Assembly: GCA_963666805.2 (NCBI GenBank)
Contig: CAXXWR010000004.1
Coordinates: forward strand, 248,001 to 312,000
Source: Fusibacter sp963666805
Lineage (GTDB): Bacteria > Bacillota > Clostridia > Peptostreptococcales > Acidaminobacteraceae
DNA length: 64,000 nt
Direction of reading: 5' to 3'
In this document: positions 34,666 through 42,540 of the stretch, in pieces
How positions within the stretch are numbered: the first letter of the stretch is position 1
How the letters are laid out: each line of letters starts with the position of its first letter
Notes under the pieces: generated by a model
Told to the model about the DNA's origin: nothing
The model's database searches: none
What the model saw: only the letters and a program-made list of their open reading frames with translations
Made by a program: the position numbers and the translations under genes

Positions 34666-36080
34666 TGTCGTTTAATGAAGCGTTTCTTTGGGGATCAGCA
34701 TCAGCTGCTTATCAAATAGAAGGGGCTGTTAAGGAAGAAGGGAAAGGTGTCTCTATATGGGATGAATGGGCACATATAGAAGGTAAAACTTATCAGGGCA
34801 CAAATGGAGATATTGCAACAGACCATTTTCATCGTTATCTGGAAGATGTTGCACTAATGAAAGAGATGGGGCTAAAGGCTTATCGGTTTAGCATAAGCTG
34901 GACACGTATACTTCCAAATGGAAAAGGGGAAGTCAATCTCAAAGGCATTGATTTTTATAATCGCTTGATAGATGCCCTTGTTGAGGCGGGAATAGAACCT
35001 GTTGTTACTCTGTATCACTGGGACTTGCCTAAGGCATTACAAGATGAATATGGCGGGTGGTTATCGCCACGAATAGTCGACGATTTTAGAGCTTATGCAT
35101 CAGTTTGTTTTGATGCTTTTGCTGATCGGGTTAAGTACTGGATTGTTATTAATGAACCCAATATCTTTACACAATTGGGTTACCAAATGGCACTTCATCC
35201 ACCAGGAATGAAAGATGATGCAGCCTTTGTCAAAGCTTATCATCATACTGCCTTGGCACATGCTGAAACGGTTATAACCTATAAAGCTAAGGGCTATAAG
35301 GGTTATATTGGGTCAAGTATTGCTTTTCAACCTTCCTATGCTGCAAGTGGATCACAGGAAGATTTAGAGGCTAAAGCCAATTATGATGCAATAGGACCTT
35401 GGTGGTATATGGATGCTTATTATAAGGGCACCTATCCTGATCGGGGCTTGCGTTATTATCAAGAAAGGGGCATTGAATTCTGTCCTTCAGAGAAAGATTT
35501 AGCTCTCCTTCAACAAGGGGCTAAATTGGCTGATTTTATGGGAATTAATTATTATCAAACGGCTATGGTCGCATCAAATGGTTTAGATGGTGTAGGCTTA
35601 GCGGGAATGAATACAACGGGTAAAAAAGGGTCTCAAAAAGAAAGTGGTATCCCTGGAATGTATAAGTTTGTTAAGAATCCTTCAGTCGAGTATACAGATT
35701 GGGACTGGGCAATTGATCCAGATGGATTGAGAATGGGGCTTGTGGCTTTAAAAGAACGTTATGACCTACCTGTCATGATTAGTGAAAATGGTTTAGGGGC
35801 TTATGACTTGGTAACTGAAGATGGTTATGTTCTTGACGATTATCGCATTATGTTTATTAAAGAACATATTAAAGCGATTGAAAACGCTATAAATCAGGGT
35901 GTTGACATGTTGGGATATATGACATGGTCTTTTACAGACCTTTTAAGTTGGCTTAATGGATTCAAAAAAAGATATGGTTTTGTCTATATTGATTTTGAAG
36001 ATGAAAAATTAACAAGGATTAAGAAACAGTCATTTTATTGGTATAAAAAAGTGATAGAACAAAATGGAGTTGAGGGATAA
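34665..36080 (+). CDS. GH1 glycosidase, probably 6-phospho-beta-glycosidase
   Basis: 471 residues, full-length GH1 barrel. Catalytic acid/base Glu164 in INEPN and nucleophile Glu374 in ISENG. In ordinary beta-glucosidases a Glu in NFEW binds the sugar 6-OH; here the position is Ser428 (LLSWLNGFKKRYG), with Lys435 and Tyr437. This Ser-Lys-Tyr set with +7/+9 spacing is the phosphate-binding signature of 6-phospho-beta-galactosidases/glucosidases such as LacG. The enzyme is cytosolic (no signal peptide) and would need a 6-phosphorylated disaccharide. There is no PTS here, but a ROK kinase gene follows by one base. AAGGAGG ribosome site; coupled to the YesL-like gene. Confidence 0.9.
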   Translation: MSFNEAFLWGSASAAYQIEGAVKEEGKGVSIWDEWAHIEGKTYQGTNGDIATDHFHRYLEDVALMKEMGLKAYRFSISWTRILPNGKGEVNLKGIDFYNRLIDALVEAGIEPVVTLYHWDLPKALQDEYGGWLSPRIVDDFRAYASVCFDAFADRVKYWIVINEPNIFTQLGYQMALHPPGMKDDAAFVKAYHHTALAHAETVITYKAKGYKGYIGSSIAFQPSYAASGSQEDLEAKANYDAIGPWWYMDAYYKGTYPDRGLRYYQERGIEFCPSEKDLALLQQGAKLADFMGINYYQTAMVASNGLDGVGLAGMNTTGKKGSQKESGIPGMYKFVKNPSVEYTDWDWAIDPDGLRMGLVALKERYDLPVMISENGLGAYDLVTEDGYVLDDYRIMFIKEHIKAIENAINQGVDMLGYMTWSFTDLLSWLNGFKKRYGFVYIDFEDEKLTRIKKQSFYWYKKVIEQNGVEG

Positions 36081-36081
36081 G

Positions 36082-36990
36082 ATGAAAAGGGAAAAAGATT
36101 ATTTGGCTATTGACATCGGGGGCACTTTTATTAAATATGGCATCGTGACAGAATCGGGCCAAATTAAGATAAAAGATAAAGTCCCTAATCGGAGAATCAA
36201 TTATCAAGTATTTGAAGAGACTCTTATAGAGGTGATTGACCAAATGCTTCTCAAGTATGAGGTTAGCGGGATTGGTCTTTCATTGCCCGCACCGGTAGAT
36301 GCGTTGACGGGTGAAATTAAAGGAAAAGGCAGTATGCCTTTTTTAATGGGCAAAAATTTAGTAGAAACTTTTAATCAACGTTATCAGATGAAAGTTTCTT
36401 GTGAAAATGATGGGAACTGTGCTGCGCTTGCGGAAATATGGTGTGGTGCTGCCGAAGGGTTAGAAGATATTGCTCTAATGGTTTGTGGAACGGGTATAGG
36501 AGGTGCCCTTGTCAAAAAGGGGAAAATTCATGCAGGAAGCCATTTATTTGCAGGAGAATTTGGATATGGGATTCACCATTTTGATTTTGAGTCTAAAAAA
36601 GTTCAAGCTTTTTCATATACAGGTTCAACTTATGCGATGATTAAAAGATACGCTAAACTTAAAAATATACCACCTGAAACCTTGTCAGGACATAAAATAT
36701 TTGAATTTGCCCAAGCGGGTGATCCAGTAGCTATTGATTGTATTGATTGTTTCTATTACGAATTGGCAATTGGCGTTCATAATATTCAGTACTACTATGA
36801 TCCTGAACGTATTTTACTTGGAGGTGGGATTACAGAGCGAGAAGACTTCATTGAACAAATTCAAGAGCGGTTAAGGACGCTGTATCTTCAAATAGAAGCT
36901 ATTTCTTTTGAACCACAAATCATTAAATGTCGGTTTATGAATGATGCGAATTTGATTGGTGCGATTTATCATCATTTAACCTTGCTTTAA
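36082..36990 (+). CDS. ROK-family sugar kinase, possibly beta-glucoside kinase
   Basis: 302 residues from ATG 36082 (GAGGGA upstream; an in-frame ATG at 36064 lies inside the glycosidase gene). ATP loop AIDIGGTFIKYG, catalytic region CENDGNCAALAE, GTGIGGALVKKG and AGEFGY. The zinc motif CxCGxxGCxE of glucokinases and ROK regulators is missing; that region reads FDFESKKVQAFSYTGSTYAM. The zinc-less form and the neighbouring phospho-glycosidase recall BglK-type beta-glucoside kinases, which phosphorylate imported beta-disaccharides at the 6-OH. A simple glucokinase role cannot be excluded. Confidence 0.88.
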   Translation: MKREKDYLAIDIGGTFIKYGIVTESGQIKIKDKVPNRRINYQVFEETLIEVIDQMLLKYEVSGIGLSLPAPVDALTGEIKGKGSMPFLMGKNLVETFNQRYQMKVSCENDGNCAALAEIWCGAAEGLEDIALMVCGTGIGGALVKKGKIHAGSHLFAGEFGYGIHHFDFESKKVQAFSYTGSTYAMIKRYAKLKNIPPETLSGHKIFEFAQAGDPVAIDCIDCFYYELAIGVHNIQYYYDPERILLGGGITEREDFIEQIQERLRTLYLQIEAISFEPQIIKCRFMNDANLIGAIYHHLTLL

Positions 36991-37071
36991 CATAATGATT
37001 ATATAAACAATACAATGAGATGTTAGGATATATTTGCATCCAGATGTGAAAACATCCTACAAAATCTCTAG

Positions 37072-37112
37072 AAAAGGAACCTACTGCCCATAGGTTTCTT
37101 TTCTTCTTTTTT
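37072..37112 (+). terminator. Terminator of the sugar locus
   Basis: AAAAGGAACCTA (37072-37083) pairs with TAGGTTTCTTTT (37091-37102), one mismatch, followed by CTTCTTTTTT. A small GATGT-GAAA-ACATC hairpin lies just before it (37043-37056). Confidence 0.85.
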
Positions 37113-37140
37113 GAGCTCCTTAAAAATAACAAAAATTTCA

Positions 37141-37169
37141 TGAACAGCCTGAGCTTTTTATGCTATAAT
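37141..37169 (+). promoter_or_regulatory. Promoter of the YitT gene
   Basis: TGAACA (37141-37146), 17 bases, TATAAT (37164-37169) with an extended TGC. Confidence 0.55.
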
Positions 37170-37227
37170 GAGTCGCTGTACAGGGAATGATAATAATAAA
37201 GTTTAAATAAAGAGGTAGGAGGATATT

Positions 37228-38145
37228 ATGGATCAAAATACAATGATTAATAAAAACTCAAGGAAACGACAAGCTTTGTCTAAGAATGTTAGAGATTACA
37301 TAATGGTTGTAATAGGGTCTTTTTTGTTGGCATTTGCTATTTCGAGTATATTAAAACCCAATGGTTTAATGACAGGAGGAATCACAGGTATATCCCTTAT
37401 CATTGAGCATGTTTTTCATATTTCATATACGGTAGCCTATTATATTCTATCTTTGACCGTTTTGACTTTAACCTACTTGACGTTAGGTAAGAGAGAGGCT
37501 GGAAAAATTGTTATTTTTTCTATTGTTTTTCCATTAGTCCTTATTCTATTTGATTATTTATCTTTGGATATCATTCAAGATGATTTATTTTTAGCGTCTA
37601 TTTTTTTTGGTGTGTTGGCTGGAGCGGCAACAGGCATTATTTTAAAAGCGGGTTTCTCATCGGGCGGGACAGATACACTGGCTAAAATAATCAATAAAAA
37701 ACTCTTTAGATTTATGAGTATTTCTGTTATTATAGCAGCCTTAGATTCAAGTATTATTTTAGTATCTGCTTTTGCTTTTGATACGCGAATTGCTCTATAT
37801 GCAATTGTGACCCAAGTGGTTGCTATGAAAGCTGTTGATACCGTTCTATTTGGTTTTTCATCTAAGGTCATTAAGTTGGAAATTATCAGTGAAAAGGAAG
37901 CTGAAATTGAGGCATATATTCTTCATGATTTAAGAAGGGGAATCTCTAAGTACAACATAGTAGGAGGCTATACAAAAGCTGAAAAGATTAAACTTGTCAC
38001 ACTTGTTTCTCCAAGAGAATCTATCCTGATTAGGGATTTTATAGCGAAGACGGATGAAAAAGCCTTTGTTAGTGTTATTCCTGTTAATTCGGTGTGGGGA
38101 GAAGGGATTGGATTTGACCGTTTAAATAATGAAGATTTTAATTAA
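37228..38145 (+). CDS. YitT-family membrane protein (DUF161/DUF2179)
   Basis: 305 residues. Five to six membrane segments in the first ~200 residues with the family pattern KPNGLMTGGITGISLI and LKAGFSSGGTDTLAKI; the C-terminal ~90 residues form the cytosolic DUF2179 domain (EAYILHDLRRGISKYNIVGGYT, first part). Function in the family is unknown, possibly transport. GTAGGAGGA precedes the ATG. Single gene with its own promoter. Confidence 0.92.
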   Translation: MDQNTMINKNSRKRQALSKNVRDYIMVVIGSFLLAFAISSILKPNGLMTGGITGISLIIEHVFHISYTVAYYILSLTVLTLTYLTLGKREAGKIVIFSIVFPLVLILFDYLSLDIIQDDLFLASIFFGVLAGAATGIILKAGFSSGGTDTLAKIINKKLFRFMSISVIIAALDSSIILVSAFAFDTRIALYAIVTQVVAMKAVDTVLFGFSSKVIKLEIISEKEAEIEAYILHDLRRGISKYNIVGGYTKAEKIKLVTLVSPRESILIRDFIAKTDEKAFVSVIPVNSVWGEGIGFDRLNNEDFN

Positions 38146-38211
38146 TCCAATAGCGTTTAGGGCTTCATGTTATAATAGAATAAATTTTGTAAATCAATAG
38201 ATGGAGTTAAT

Positions 38212-39042
38212 ATGAGTTTTTTAAAACGAACCTTGCTAATCATTGCCCTTATAATAGGGATTATCATTGACCTTATGATTATACCTTATACCCGCGCATT
38301 TCTTATTATGCGAGGCGTGACTTTTTACGAATCAAAAACTTATGCTCAAGACATTACCGTAAGCTTTGCCCCTAAAGATTGGTTAGGCTGGTTTCCTCAA
38401 ATGATATTATTTACGGATAAAGGCGGTTTTCAGCAGCAAGTAGGTGAAGAAGCACAGTTAGATATATATTATACTTTTGGCCAGTTTCATCGTGGTAAAA
38501 GTGATATTTATCGACCCAATTCACCTTATTATTCTTCTTTTGCAGGTGCCTATGTAGTCAGTGGTCAAGAAGCAGATCGAATGAATCAATTACAAGGGAG
38601 TGATTTTATACGTGAGGTCTCTCAAATTCCACGTTATGATTATACGCAGTTAATTCTTAGGGATTTGGGCTGTCCACGAGACAGGCTACAGTTTGATTAC
38701 CATCTTATTTCTTCTGATGATGAGGCAACGTGTGCAGGAGAAACAGGCTATGATGTCTTTAATTTATCAGTAGATACAAGCGGCGTTGCCCATGAAAAAG
38801 AGAAGAATTTACAGCATTATATTCAGTTTGGAACGCCCCTTCCAATTGACGATAATCAAGCATTTCAACCTTTAACTCAATTTGCAAGGGTCTATGTTAA
38901 ACGTTTACCGGATCAGCATGCAACCCTTATTTTTTATTGTTTGTCTCCAGATCAAGGTGTGATAGAATTAACTGATCAGAAGCTACTTCAAACGGCTGAG
39001 GTTCATCAACTGCACAAATCCTACTCAGCTGATGATAAATGA
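38212..39042 (+). CDS. Unknown exported or membrane-anchored protein
   Basis: 276 residues. The N-terminal helix (LLIIALIIGIIIDLMIIPYT) anchors or exports it; the rest looks like one extracytoplasmic domain with two Cys (LGCPRD, ATCAGE) that could form a disulfide. No recognised family. Its last 116 bases overlap the end of the convergent gene at 38927. The ribosome site is weak (TGGAG). Confidence 0.6.
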   Translation: MSFLKRTLLIIALIIGIIIDLMIIPYTRAFLIMRGVTFYESKTYAQDITVSFAPKDWLGWFPQMILFTDKGGFQQQVGEEAQLDIYYTFGQFHRGKSDIYRPNSPYYSSFAGAYVVSGQEADRMNQLQGSDFIREVSQIPRYDYTQLILRDLGCPRDRLQFDYHLISSDDEATCAGETGYDVFNLSVDTSGVAHEKEKNLQHYIQFGTPLPIDDNQAFQPLTQFARVYVKRLPDQHATLIFYCLSPDQGVIELTDQKLLQTAEVHQLHKSYSADDK

Positions 39043-40018
39043 GTTCAACGCCTTGACTCCAGTTTTGGTCTTCAGCGTAAGTCTGGTTGAGGTGGATAAA
39101 GACATTATCTTGAGTCTGATGGTTTTGGAGGCTTTTTTTAATCGTATTTATAGCGATTTGGGTGCTATCTTCTAAAGTCGTATTATAATTTTCCCAGCTG
39201 TAGAAGACATTGAAGGGATTGTTAATAATAGTGCTACTATATTCAGAGTCTTTAGGGACAAATCCTTGTTCTTGACCGATAATAGCGAAAAGCAAAAGGG
39301 GATCAATATCATTATATTGGGCCTTTATCATGATTTGATTAAAGTAAGGAGACTCACCAATGAGAGCTTGTCTTTCATTGATAAGATAGTTCTTTAAAGC
39401 AAGTGTATTAATACGCTGGTAGGGAAAGGGATTTATCTTTGACGTTATAATGGGATGGGTAATGGCAGAGTCAATAATTTGTAACTTATCATGAAGAATG
39501 AGATTTGATGTTTCTTTATGAGGCGTATTTAAGCCCTTTCCACCCAATAAGATAAGTGCCAATAGACTGGCTGTTAAAAGAACAGAGAGGCGTAATTTTT
39601 TTGACAAATGAATGGGTTGGGCTGATTTGGTTTCATCAGAATTGATGATGTTTTCGAGCTGATCTTCGCTCACAATTATATTTTCATTTTTACTAAGCCA
39701 TTTTAAGGCGAGTTGCATAGCATCAGACTCAGTGTGAGGCAGACTAAAAATACTTAATAATATATCAAATTTACTCAGGTCTTTTTCTTCAGAGATAAAA
39801 GTATCACTGAGTAATTTTTTTTTGATTTTTTCGGCATCTTCTTTAGGAATACCTGATAGGTGACGATCGAGAATGTCGTGAATGGAGCGTGATAAAAAAG
39901 CCGCTCGATCTTGTGTAGAATACAAACGGTATTTCTCTTTAATCTGAATTTTCAGTAAACGCACATCTTGACATGACAAGATAATGGCATTTTTTAATTT
40001 TTCTCCCAAACGTTCCAT
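38927..40018 (-). CDS. Membrane-anchored lysozyme/glucosaminidase-like protein
   Basis: 363 residues from ATG 40018 (GGGGAAAG upstream; the frame stays open to 40078 without a ribosome site). N-terminal ~150 residues cytosolic and charged, one membrane segment (LRLSVLLTASLLALILLGG), then an outer domain with FAIIGQEQGF, NNPFNVFYSWENYNTTLEDS and IAINTIKKSL, resembling glucosaminidase/lysozyme-like murein hydrolases with Glu in GQEQGF as a possible catalytic residue. The last 38 codons overlap the convergent gene. The promoter at 40050-40078 is good. Confidence 0.7.
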   Translation of the reverse strand: MERLGEKLKNAIILSCQDVRLLKIQIKEKYRLYSTQDRAAFLSRSIHDILDRHLSGIPKEDAEKIKKKLLSDTFISEEKDLSKFDILLSIFSLPHTESDAMQLALKWLSKNENIIVSEDQLENIINSDETKSAQPIHLSKKLRLSVLLTASLLALILLGGKGLNTPHKETSNLILHDKLQIIDSAITHPIITSKINPFPYQRINTLALKNYLINERQALIGESPYFNQIMIKAQYNDIDPLLLFAIIGQEQGFVPKDSEYSSTIINNPFNVFYSWENYNTTLEDSTQIAINTIKKSLQNHQTQDNVFIHLNQTYAEDQNWSQGVELIYHQLSRICAVDEPQPFEVASDQLILSHLDLETNNKK

Positions 40019-40049
40019 AGTCTTTCCCCAAAAAAGATTTATTACTACT

Positions 40050-40078
40050 ATTATAAATTGAAATGATATAATTATCAA
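40050..40078 (-). promoter_or_regulatory. Promoter of the lysozyme-like gene
   Basis: On the minus strand TTGATA (40078-40073), 17 bases, TATAAT (40055-40050). Confidence 0.75.
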
Positions 40079-40118
40079 TTGTCTCTAATAAAGGACTTTT
40101 AAATAATCAAAGGGACAT

Positions 40119-40150
40119 AAAAAAACTTTGATAGAGGATTACTATCAAAG
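40119..40150 (-). terminator. Terminator of the receiver gene
   Basis: CTTTGATAG/CTATCAAAG, nine perfect pairs (40126-40134 and 40142-40150), followed on the minus strand by seven T. Confidence 0.9.
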
Positions 40151-40168
40151 CTGATTTTGATGTGTGAA

Positions 40169-40555
40169 CTAGACATGCTCTAGATAATTGATGAGTGCAT
40201 GGTTAACCAGTTCAAGGATATTCTCCTTACGATAGGGTTTTTCAACAAAGACTTGGCACTTGAAGTCATCAAGTGCTTTGTTTTCAAACTTTTTATGAGC
40301 AGAAATAATGGCAATAAAGGCTTCATTATAATTTTGGCTATGCCTAATTTCATCAGCCAAATCAAGACCGCTTTCATAACCTAGCGAAATATCGAGCATA
40401 AAAAAATCAATCACGTCTTCAGAAAGAATTTTTTTGGCTGTTTCTACATCAGATGCACAATAGATATTACTGGTATGATCGCCTAGACCTTCTAAAACCA
40501 TTTTTCTAAGATTGTCTAATTGATACTTGTTATCTTCAACGATTAGGATATTCAT
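40169..40555 (-). CDS. Stand-alone response-regulator receiver domain
   Basis: 128 residues from ATG 40555 (GAGGTG upstream). The whole protein is a CheY-like receiver: ILIVEDNKYQ (acidic pair), phospho-acceptor Asp in FFMLDISLGYESG, Thr/Ser in AIISAHK and Lys in VFVEKPYRKE. There is no output domain, so it must act through a partner, for example in a phosphorelay or a protein-protein switch. No kinase gene is adjacent. Single gene with a strong terminator. Confidence 0.9.
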   Translation of the reverse strand: MNILIVEDNKYQLDNLRKMVLEGLGDHTSNIYCASDVETAKKILSEDVIDFFMLDISLGYESGLDLADEIRHSQNYNEAFIAIISAHKKFENKALDDFKCQVFVEKPYRKENILELVNHALINYLEHV

Positions 40556-40712
40556 CTTTTCACCTCTTAATATGACTTTCATGACTTGTGAGCTACTTAT
40601 ATTATACCCTATGAAACACTTAAATATTCAATGGTTAGATAAAATAATAATCGGGTAAATATTATTTAATTAGACTTTTAATAGAAGTAGGTTAGATTGG
40701 GGGCAAAATAAG

Positions 40713-41087
40713 ATGACAATTGAACAAACGGTGGAACTGCATATGCAATCAATGCAGAACGGTGATCTTAAAACATATTTATCAACATTAGACTTGGAAG
40801 AACTTGTGATTATATCACCGAAAGGTATTTTAGAAAACGATGAAGAGACTTTAAGAGCAAGGTATGAAAAATGGTTTGAAGAAGAATTTGATTTGCGATA
40901 TGAAGTATTACAAATTAAGGAAAGAAATCAGTTGGCCTTTGTATTGCTTGAGGTTACCTATCACACGCAGAAGGAAGAGGCTCATCATGAAGAGACACAT
41001 TATCTTACTATCATCTTTGATCACTCTGAAGAACGGTGGCGAGTGATCTTTATTCAATATTCAAAAGAAGAACTTAACGATTTATAA
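40713..41087 (+). CDS. NTF2/SnoaL-like small protein
   Basis: 124 residues, cytosolic. The pattern of an N-terminal helix with TVELHMQSMQNGDLKTYLSTL, then alternating strands ending in HYLTIIFDHSEERWRVIFIQYSKE, fits the NTF2-like (SnoaL/DUF4440-type) cone fold. Such proteins bind small ligands or act as subunits; the role is unknown. GGGGGC precedes the ATG by several bases. Confidence 0.7.
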   Translation: MTIEQTVELHMQSMQNGDLKTYLSTLDLEELVIISPKGILENDEETLRARYEKWFEEEFDLRYEVLQIKERNQLAFVLLEVTYHTQKEEAHHEETHYLTIIFDHSEERWRVIFIQYSKEELNDL

Positions 41088-41105
41088 AAAAATTTCAAAA
41101 AAGCC

Positions 41106-41134
41106 TTTACAAGATAAAAATCCTGTGGTAATAT
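41106..41134 (+). promoter_or_regulatory. Promoter of the candidate small RNA
   Basis: TTTACA (41106-41111), exactly 17 bases, TAATAT (41129-41134), with an extended TGG in front of the -10 box. It would start transcription near base 41141. Confidence 0.8.
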
Positions 41135-41147
41135 TAGTTCATGGTAA

Positions 41148-41162
41148 TGATAATCATTATCA
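41148..41162. promoter_or_regulatory. Perfect 7-1-7 Fur box
   Basis: TGATAATCATTATCA is identical to the Bacillus 7-1-7 Fur consensus TGATAAT-N-ATTATCA; the wider GGTAATGATAATCATTATC (41143-41161) matches 18 of 19 bases of the classical enterobacterial box. It lies 14-28 bases after the -10 element, a blocking position. Confidence 0.88.
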
Positions 41163-41261
41163 ATTAAAAAATCCTTATACTCGCATACTCCTTTTATGAA
41201 TCAGTTTAGCTGATAGCTTAAAAGGCCCCAAAACGTAAACTTTATTTAAAATACCTCAGGG

Positions 41262-41293
41262 AAAGCGGATGCCTCGCCAGCATCCGCTTTTCT
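41262..41293 (+). terminator. Terminator of the small RNA
   Basis: AAAGCGGATGC (41262-41272) pairs perfectly with GCATCCGCTTT (41280-41290) around CTCGCCA, followed by T: an unusually GC-rich 11-bp stem for this genome. Confidence 0.93.
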
Positions 41294-41362
41294 CATGTTA
41301 TAAATACGAATGTAAAAATTGTTAAATATCCGAAAAAAGGGATGAGGACATGAGGGCTTATA

Positions 41363-41400
41363 TGGTATACTAATGTATAATTCCTACTTGAATTGTAGGA
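41363..41400 (+). promoter_or_regulatory. Extended -10 promoter and inverted repeat before the cysteine desulfurase gene
   Basis: TGGTATACT (41363-41371) is an extended -10 element. Eleven bases on, TCCTAC-TTGAATT-GTAGGA (41382-41400) is a perfect 6-bp inverted repeat at the transcript start; it may be an operator for a sulfur or Fe-S regulator, or a 5' hairpin. The regulator is unknown. Confidence 0.55.
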
Positions 41401-41422
41401 TATTAAGAAGTGAGGCAAGAGA

Positions 41423-42508
41423 ATGAATAGAGTATATGCTGATAATGCAGGAACAACGGCTGTAAAGGACCGTGTTTGGCAGGCGATGAAACCATATTAT
41501 GAAAACAATTATGAAAAAAACGATGGCGTTTATAGATCTTCTATATATAGTAATCATGAATCAGAAAAAATAAAATTGAAGATGGCTAGTCTCTTAGGCG
41601 TATTGCCGTCTCAGCTTTATTTTATGGCAAATGGATCGTCGGCTAATAATTATGCTATTAAAAGGCTGGCGTACGAACGCAGAGGACTTGGAAACCACCT
41701 CATTACAAGTTCAATCGAACATCTTTCTGTGCTGAATTGTTTTACAGCACTAGAAAAAGAAGGGTTTGAAGTAACTTATTTACCAGTAGATAAAGTGGGA
41801 AGCGTTGACTTATCTGTTTTAGAAAAAGCGATTCGACCCGATACGACACTTGTTTCAATGATGATGGTTAATAATGAACTTGGGACGCAAGAGCCTATTG
41901 AGGCCATGGGTGATCTCTTAAAAACTAAGGGAATAGCTTTTCATGTAGATGCCATTCAGGCACTGGGAAGTCAATCTTTTGAAGTGGATAAGCTCAATGT
42001 CACAGCGATGTCTTTTTCAGGGCATAAAATTCATGCGCCTAAAGGGATTGGTCTTCTTTACTGGACGGGTAAACCCTTTGAATCCTATTATCATAATTTA
42101 CCTTATGAGGTAGGGTTTTGTGAAGCATTGCAAATCAATCAAGAATCTATTGAAGCAAAGATAAAACGTCTAAAGGCACTTAAAGTTTTATTTGTAGACC
42201 GCATGTTGACTATTGATGCTTCTATTAAGCTCAATGGTTGTATGGACAAGTCACATCCTGGGATTGTTAATTTATATATGCCTCAAATGGATGGTGATAG
42301 CTGGATTATTAATTACGATATGCAGGGCATTGCAGTTTCAAGTGGATCAGCCTGTAGTTCTGGAGCGCTTAATGCGTCACATGTACTATTGGCTATTGGT
42401 CTTGAAGAAAAAGAGGCTAAAAAGTGTGTCCGTTTTTCTTTTGGAGACTTTACAAGTGAGTCGGATATTGATAGGATAATTGAAGTTACAAGACAATTAA
42501 TTAAATAA
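41423..42508 (+). CDS. Cysteine desulfurase-like protein, probable sulfur donor to MnmA
   Basis: 361 residues, NifS/IscS-like: YADNAGTT, SSIEHLSVL, VNNELGTQEP, PLP lysine Lys202 in SFSGHKIHAPKG, and the persulfide Cys311 in SSGSACSSGALN. It removes sulfur from cysteine and passes it on as persulfide. Oddities: about 20-40 residues shorter than usual, and the conserved GGGQE...RxGTxN segment is replaced by YYHNLPYEVGFCEALQINQ, so substrate binding may differ. mnmA follows 32 bases later without iscR or iscU, as in the Bacillus YrvO-MnmA pair where the desulfurase serves tRNA thiolation. Confidence 0.88.
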   Translation: MNRVYADNAGTTAVKDRVWQAMKPYYENNYEKNDGVYRSSIYSNHESEKIKLKMASLLGVLPSQLYFMANGSSANNYAIKRLAYERRGLGNHLITSSIEHLSVLNCFTALEKEGFEVTYLPVDKVGSVDLSVLEKAIRPDTTLVSMMMVNNELGTQEPIEAMGDLLKTKGIAFHVDAIQALGSQSFEVDKLNVTAMSFSGHKIHAPKGIGLLYWTGKPFESYYHNLPYEVGFCEALQINQESIEAKIKRLKALKVLFVDRMLTIDASIKLNGCMDKSHPGIVNLYMPQMDGDSWIINYDMQGIAVSSGSACSSGALNASHVLLAIGLEEKEAKKCVRFSFGDFTSESDIDRIIEVTRQLIK

Positions 42509-42540
42509 AAGAGTAAGAATTAGATGATTAAGGTGATAAA

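Larger units (their letters stand above)
41141..41293 (+). ncRNA. Candidate Fur-repressed small RNA
   Basis: A ~150-base transcript is defined by the promoter at 41106-41134 and the terminator at 41262-41293; it has no usable open frame. A perfect Fur box covers the start. Inside, CCTTTTA (41190-41196) pairs with TAAAAGG (41219-41225), enclosing an inner ATCAG/CTGAT stem. Unpaired stretches include TACTCGCATACTCC and CCCCAAAAC; pyrimidine-rich loops of this kind can pair with purine-rich ribosome sites. The layout matches the known class of iron-starvation small RNAs (RyhB, FsrA, PrrF), which block translation of iron-using proteins; no sequence relationship is claimed. The stretch 41088-41422 holds this RNA, its control region and the next promoter. 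Confidence 0.7.

Noticed and set aside
36064..36081. Earlier ATG for the ROK kinase
   Set aside because: It lies inside the glycosidase gene without a ribosome site, whereas ATG 36082 has GAGGGA in front and directly precedes the conserved ATP loop.
41142..41168. Tiny open frame starting inside the Fur box
   Set aside because: Eight codons, no ribosome site, composition dictated by the palindrome.
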